Of a stretch of 8,217 nt of DNA, positions 6,449-8,217 are shown piece after piece. The notes under the pieces are model-generated. The model was not told the DNA's origin and did no database searches. It saw only the letters and a list, made by a program, of their open reading frames with translations. Origin of the DNA: an uncultured Planctomycetaceae bacterium. Its GTDB lineage: Bacteria; Planctomycetota; Planctomycetia; Pirellulales; Pirellulaceae. How positions within the stretch are numbered: the stretch's first letter is position 1; every line of letters starts with the position of its first letter. The DNA is taken from the NCBI GenBank assembly GCA_903927685.1, contig CAIYOB010001472.1:1-8217 (forward strand). The letters run 5' to 3'. A program made the position numbers and the translations under genes.

Positions 6449-7264
6449 ATGAAAAACACCGCATCTCCCCGCCGCAAGTCTACCGCCGCGGACGAATGGG
6501 ACAAACAGTGGGAAGCACACTGGAGCAAGGTCGGCATGCCCGGCTACGAATTGCCTGTGGGCGGACCGGGCGGCGAGGACCGCGAGTTCCTGGCCGCCGC
6601 TCGCACGCCGGTCAAAGAAGAATTGCGTCTGAAACGGATCACGGCAGAGTTTACTCGCGCTTTCAAAGCGTTGTACTCCGTGGGGCCTGCGGTGACGGTC
6701 TTCGGCTCCGCACGCTTCCCCGAGAATCATCGCTACTACCAACTGGCGCGCGCGGTGGGTGGCGAACTGGCGCGGGCCGGTCTTACCACGCTCACCGGCG
6801 GCGGGCCGGGGATCATGGAGGCGGCCAATCGTGGCGCCCACGAGGCGGGCGGCGCGAGCTATGGGCTGAACATCATTTTGCCGCATGAACAAGCGGCCAA
6901 TCCCTACGTGGATGCGAGCATCGAGTTCCGCTATTTCTTCACGCGCAAGGTCTGCCTGGTGAAGTACTCGTGTGCCTTCATCGTGATGCCCGGCGGCCTG
7001 GGCACGCTGGACGAACTATTTGAGGCAGCCACGCTCATCCAATGCCAAAAGATCGGGCCGTTCCCGCTGGTGCTCATAGGCGAAGAATTCTGGGACGGCA
7101 TGCGGAAGTGGGGCCAGTTCATGATGCAACAAGGCGTGTTTGCCCAGGACGAAATCGGTTTTGGCCGGGTCACCGATTCACCGGCCGAGGCGGTGGACCT
7201 GATCGTCCGCAGCCTCCCGCCGGAGGTCAGAGCGAAGTTGAAGCCTTCCGAATCCCGGATGTGA
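6449..7264 (+). CDS. LOG family / TIGR00730 Rossmann-fold protein
   Basis: A 271-residue cytoplasmic protein of the LOG (lysine decarboxylase-like, TIGR00730) family. Characterised members are phosphoribohydrolases that cleave nucleoside 5'-monophosphates, including cytokinin ribotides, to free base and ribose phosphate. Seen: VTVFGSARF (82-90), TGGGPGIMEAANRGA (116-130), FFTRKVCLV (163-171) and the hallmark PGGLGTLDEL (181-190). About 75 residues precede the Rossmann core, including a Trp-rich charged stretch (DEWDKQWEAHW, 15-25), so it belongs to the longer variants. The start is set by AGGAGA at 6437-6442. The potassium channel gene follows after seven bases with its ribosome site touching this stop, so the two are probably co-transcribed. 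The true substrate is unknown and no cytokinin role should be assumed. Confidence 0.92.
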   Translation: MKNTASPRRKSTAADEWDKQWEAHWSKVGMPGYELPVGGPGGEDREFLAAARTPVKEELRLKRITAEFTRAFKALYSVGPAVTVFGSARFPENHRYYQLARAVGGELARAGLTTLTGGGPGIMEAANRGAHEAGGASYGLNIILPHEQAANPYVDASIEFRYFFTRKVCLVKYSCAFIVMPGGLGTLDELFEAATLIQCQKIGPFPLVLIGEEFWDGMRKWGQFMMQQGVFAQDEIGFGRVTDSPAEAVDLIVRSLPPEVRAKLKPSESRM

Positions 7265-7271
7265 GGCGACT

Positions 7272-8217
7272 GTGGGCTACTGGTGGCAGCAGCTTCGAAA
7301 GAACCCGACCCGCTTGCTCGTCAGCGGATTCGCGTTGGCCATCTTGGTGGGCGGAGTGCTATTGTCTCTGCCCGTTTCGGCTTCCGGCACACGGATCGGT
7401 TTCCTGGACGCGCTGTTCACGGCGACCAGCGCCGTGTGCGTGACCGGCTTGACGGTCCGCGACACGGGGAGCGAGTACTCGACGTTCGGGCACGTGGTGA
7501 TTCTGCTGCTGATCCAGTTGGGCGGACTGGGGATCACGACGCTGTCCACGACCCTGTTCTTGTTCTTCGGCCAGCGGGCCTCGTTGTCGACGCACGATGT
7601 CGTGCAGAGCAGTTTTCGCGCTCGGCCGGAGGGCAAGCTCAAGCCCTTGCTGATCCAGGTCTTTGTGTGGACCGTGGCCATCGAGGCGGCCGGCGCAGCC
7701 ATCCTGTTGCCGAGCGAGTTGAGCCGCCGGCCGCCGTTGCAGGCGACCTGGAACGCGACGTTCCACGCGGTCAGCGCTTTCTGCAATGCCGGCTTCTCGC
7801 TGCGGTCGGAGAGCCTCATGAGCGATCGCGCCAATCCGGCGGTGATCCTACCGATCGGAGGCTTGATCATCCTCGGCGGTCTGGGGTTCGGGGTCCTGAC
7901 GGAACTGGGCGAGAACCTGCGGACCCGAGCCTGCGGCCAGCGGCCAAAGCGATTCTCGCTGCATGCCAGAACCGCCCTGGCGACGACCGGCATCCTGCTG
8001 CTCGTCGGCATGTTGGGGTTTTTGCTTTTGGAACGGCGCAATCTGCTCGACGAGACGAACCTGATGAGCCGGTTCCTGACGAGTTTCTTTGCGTCAGTCA
8101 CGGCCCGGACCGCCGGATTCAACTCGATCCTCGGCTATCACTTCGCCTGCGAACTGCACCAGTTGGGCCACGAAGTGCTGGCGGTGGATGCCGATCAAGA
8201 CACGGTCCAGCAGATCC
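7272..8217 (+). CDS. ktrB: KtrB/TrkH potassium channel subunit, truncated and fused in frame to a KtrA-like segment
   Basis: My translation is open for 315 codons from GTG at 7272 to the right edge. GAGG (7263-7266), overlapping the LOG stop, lies five bases upstream of the GTG. Residues 1-286 match the KtrB/TrkH superfamily, inner-membrane subunits of Na+/H+-linked K+ uptake: NPTRLLVSGFALAILVGG (helix 1), pore loop 1 ATSAVCVTGL (51-60), IQLGGLGITTLST (81-93), pore loop 2 HAVSAFCNAGFS (165-176), IGGLIILGGLGFGVL (195-209) and pore loop 3 SVTARTAGFNS (275-285). The family needs four pore loops and about 430-450 residues. Here the sequence switches at 286-288 to LGYHFACELHQLGHEVLAVD, which resembles the start of KtrA/TrkA. 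The fourth loop and about 150 residues are absent. As written the channel should not function. Deletion, real fusion or mis-assembly cannot be separated here. Confidence 0.85.
   Translation, partial: MGYWWQQLRKNPTRLLVSGFALAILVGGVLLSLPVSASGTRIGFLDALFTATSAVCVTGLTVRDTGSEYSTFGHVVILLLIQLGGLGITTLSTTLFLFFGQRASLSTHDVVQSSFRARPEGKLKPLLIQVFVWTVAIEAAGAAILLPSELSRRPPLQATWNATFHAVSAFCNAGFSLRSESLMSDRANPAVILPIGGLIILGGLGFGVLTELGENLRTRACGQRPKRFSLHARTALATTGILLLVGMLGFLLLERRNLLDETNLMSRFLTSFFASVTARTAGFNSILGYHFACELHQLGHEVLAVDADQDTVQQI
8130..8217 (+). other. KtrA/TrkA RCK (TrkA-N) domain fragment in the ktrB frame
   Basis: Residues 287-315 of the open frame (LGYHFACEL, then GHEVLAVDADQDTVQQI) look like the first helix and second strand of an NAD-binding RCK domain. 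KtrA proteins typically begin MxxFxVIGLGxFG, then a helix, then GHEVLAVDxDxxxV. The first strand and most of the glycine loop are missing; only LG may remain. KtrA is the cytoplasmic gating ring that binds KtrB, and its gene often lies next to ktrB, so this is the expected neighbour arriving too early. The window ends before the fragment can be judged complete. Confidence 0.7.

Noticed and set aside
1..8217. Search by eye for tRNA, rRNA, CRISPR repeats and IS ends
   Set aside because: No tRNA-like cloverleaf, conserved rRNA segment, regularly spaced repeat or paired IS terminal repeat was seen. The integrase therefore has no visible tRNA target in this window.

Overview
This is a GC-rich bacterial window, most likely from a planctomycete. 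That assignment is an inference from protein style. The tyrosine recombinase has the ARHST/TLT/RYSHT ending and the long hydrophilic tail common in planctomycete integrases. It is paired with a small AlpA/excisionase-like protein, and the 12-helix ABC-2 permease opens with an ERLNPILVKEARQ motif. No rRNA, tRNA or CRISPR array was seen.

Left part (1-2039, minus strand): the edge of an integrated element. A tyrosine recombinase/integrase starts at 1526 and runs off the left edge. About 285 bp upstream of it lies a 75-residue winged HTH protein of excisionase/AlpA type. The spacer between them holds two adjacent inverted repeats. The integrase keeps four of its five recognisable catalytic positions, but the second arginine (the HxxR box) reads Gly.

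Middle (2061-5941, minus strand): a compact three-gene operon, transcribed right to left. The order is an adenylate-forming ligase of the phenylacetate-CoA ligase family, a 6 bp gap, an ABC-2 exporter ATPase, a 4-base GTGA stop/start overlap, then a 12-helix ABC-2 permease. The excisionase-like gene begins only 21 bp after the permease stop on the same strand, so the element abuts the operon's 3' end and could receive read-through from it.

Right part (5942-8217): a 507 bp divergent intergenic region, then a plus-strand operon. It holds a LOG/TIGR00730 family protein and, 7 bp later, a KtrB/TrkH-type potassium channel subunit. The channel gene is abnormal. After its third pore loop (about residue 286) the reading frame passes without a stop into what looks like the NAD-binding RCK domain of KtrA/TrkA. 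About 150 C-terminal channel residues and the start of KtrA are missing. This is either a genuine in-frame deletion/fusion or an assembly join, and it is the most notable observation here.

I did not find a convincing new multi-gene system. The best leads are the KtrB-KtrA junction, the integrase lacking its second catalytic arginine, and the ligase-exporter operon of unknown substrate.
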